Of a DNA stretch of 42,883 nucleotides, positions 42,625 through 42,883 are shown in pieces. The DNA is from an uncultured Chitinophaga sp. Lineage in GTDB: Bacteria > Bacteroidota > Bacteroidia > Chitinophagales > Chitinophagaceae. A program made the position numbers and the translations under genes. The notes beneath the pieces are model-generated. The model did no database searches. It was not told the DNA's origin and was given only the letters and a program-made list of their open reading frames with translations. Every line of letters starts with the position of its first letter. Position 1 is the first letter of the stretch. Location of the stretch: assembly GCF_946479755.1 (NCBI RefSeq), contig NZ_CAMLHC010000048.1, positions 1-42,883 of the forward strand, written 5' to 3'.

Positions 42625-42883
42625 TTAAAAAATACGTGATGCCGGTTTTCGCCGTGTGTTTTCCAGGTGCCACACGCAACTGTCCTGCAACTGGTGCGCC
42701 GCTTTTACCATAATAGTATTTTTACCGGATTGCAAAGTGACCTGTTGCCATACAACCCGCCCAAGTGTGTCGCGGTGGGCGGTTCCGATACTTTTGCCAT
42801 TGACATACAAGGTGGCGCTGTCCTGATTCGTATAGGCTTTAACGGTAGCAGATCGGTTTTTCCGGAGGGTGAGGCGTTTCTCT
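42625..42883 (-). CDS. C-terminal end of a probable GH2-family/DUF4982-type glycosidase (partial)
   Basis: Eighty-five codons run from the window edge to a stop at 42625. The readable segment (VKAYTNQDSATLYVNGKSIG, then VVWQQVTLQSGKNTIMVKA) matches the small beta-sandwich at the C terminus of GH2-type beta-galactosidases (DUF4982-like). The catalytic domain is outside the window, so the assignment is tentative. It lies 20 bp upstream of the GH16 pseudogene in the same direction, suggesting a glycan-utilisation operon. Confidence 0.55.
   Translation of the reverse strand, partial: EKRLTLRKNRSATVKAYTNQDSATLYVNGKSIGTAHRDTLGRVVWQQVTLQSGKNTIMVKAAHQLQDSCVWHLENTRRKPASRIF

Overview
The window looks like chromosome of a Bacteroidota member close to Chitinophaga. 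The evidence is a SusC/SusD pair, a giant adhesin of the type IX secretion style, promoters with the TAnnTTTG -7 box, several GG-leader Cys-rich peptide precursors of the Bacteroidota 'class I lanthipeptide' type, and poor Shine-Dalgarno sequences. No phage, transposase or CRISPR array was seen.

Layout. (1) 1-5368, minus: the N-terminal ~1,789 residues of a secreted adhesin built of Ig/PKD-like domains. It contains a 1,077-bp tandem unit with 712 identical bases between copies, and its C terminus lies outside the window. (2) 5800-12854: housekeeping genes: rpmI-rplT, ispE, a bifunctional-nuclease (DUF151/UVR) gene, etfB-etfA, a small TPR protein, tilS, a rhomboid protease and rlmH. (3) 12979-18135: tRNA-Arg(ACG) with an unusual A19/U56 pair, then an accessory stretch. 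It holds one minus-strand and three tandem plus-strand Cys-rich RiPP-like precursors, a Crp/Fnr-like regulator, a DMT permease and a short UvrA paralogue. No RiPP modification enzyme is present. (4) 18358-26901, minus: AraC-type regulator, SusC, SusD and two SusE-position lipoproteins, with no glycoside hydrolase in the run. (5) 27172-35385, minus: a urease operon in the order ureA-ureB-ureC-ureE-ureF-ureG-ureD-hypA-hypB-porin-nikR, ending at a hairpin terminator. (6) 35679-42005: a small membrane-anchored protein divergent from a five-gene uptake operon (TonB-dependent receptor, binding lipoprotein, SAM methyltransferase, FecCD-type permease, ATPase). (7) 41998-42883, minus: a GH16 pseudogene and the 3' end of a probable GH2-type gene.

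How it fits together. Regions 5 and 6 read as one nickel/urea module. A chelate importer is adjacent to a urease that carries its own nickel chaperones (UreE, UreG, HypA, HypB), a nickel-sensing repressor (NikR) and an outer-membrane porin. Nickel as the importer's cargo is inferred from location only.

The strongest oddities are in this module. The urease catalytic subunit has a 54-residue N-terminal extension carrying a recognisable twin-arginine signal and an AxA cleavage site, while all active-site residues are kept at a constant +54 offset. UreD has a histone-like Lys/Pro/Ala tail. Three 25-bp palindromes spaced 75-78 bp apart lie upstream of ureA and are candidate operators. The RiPP precursor cluster without modification enzymes is the second most interesting region.
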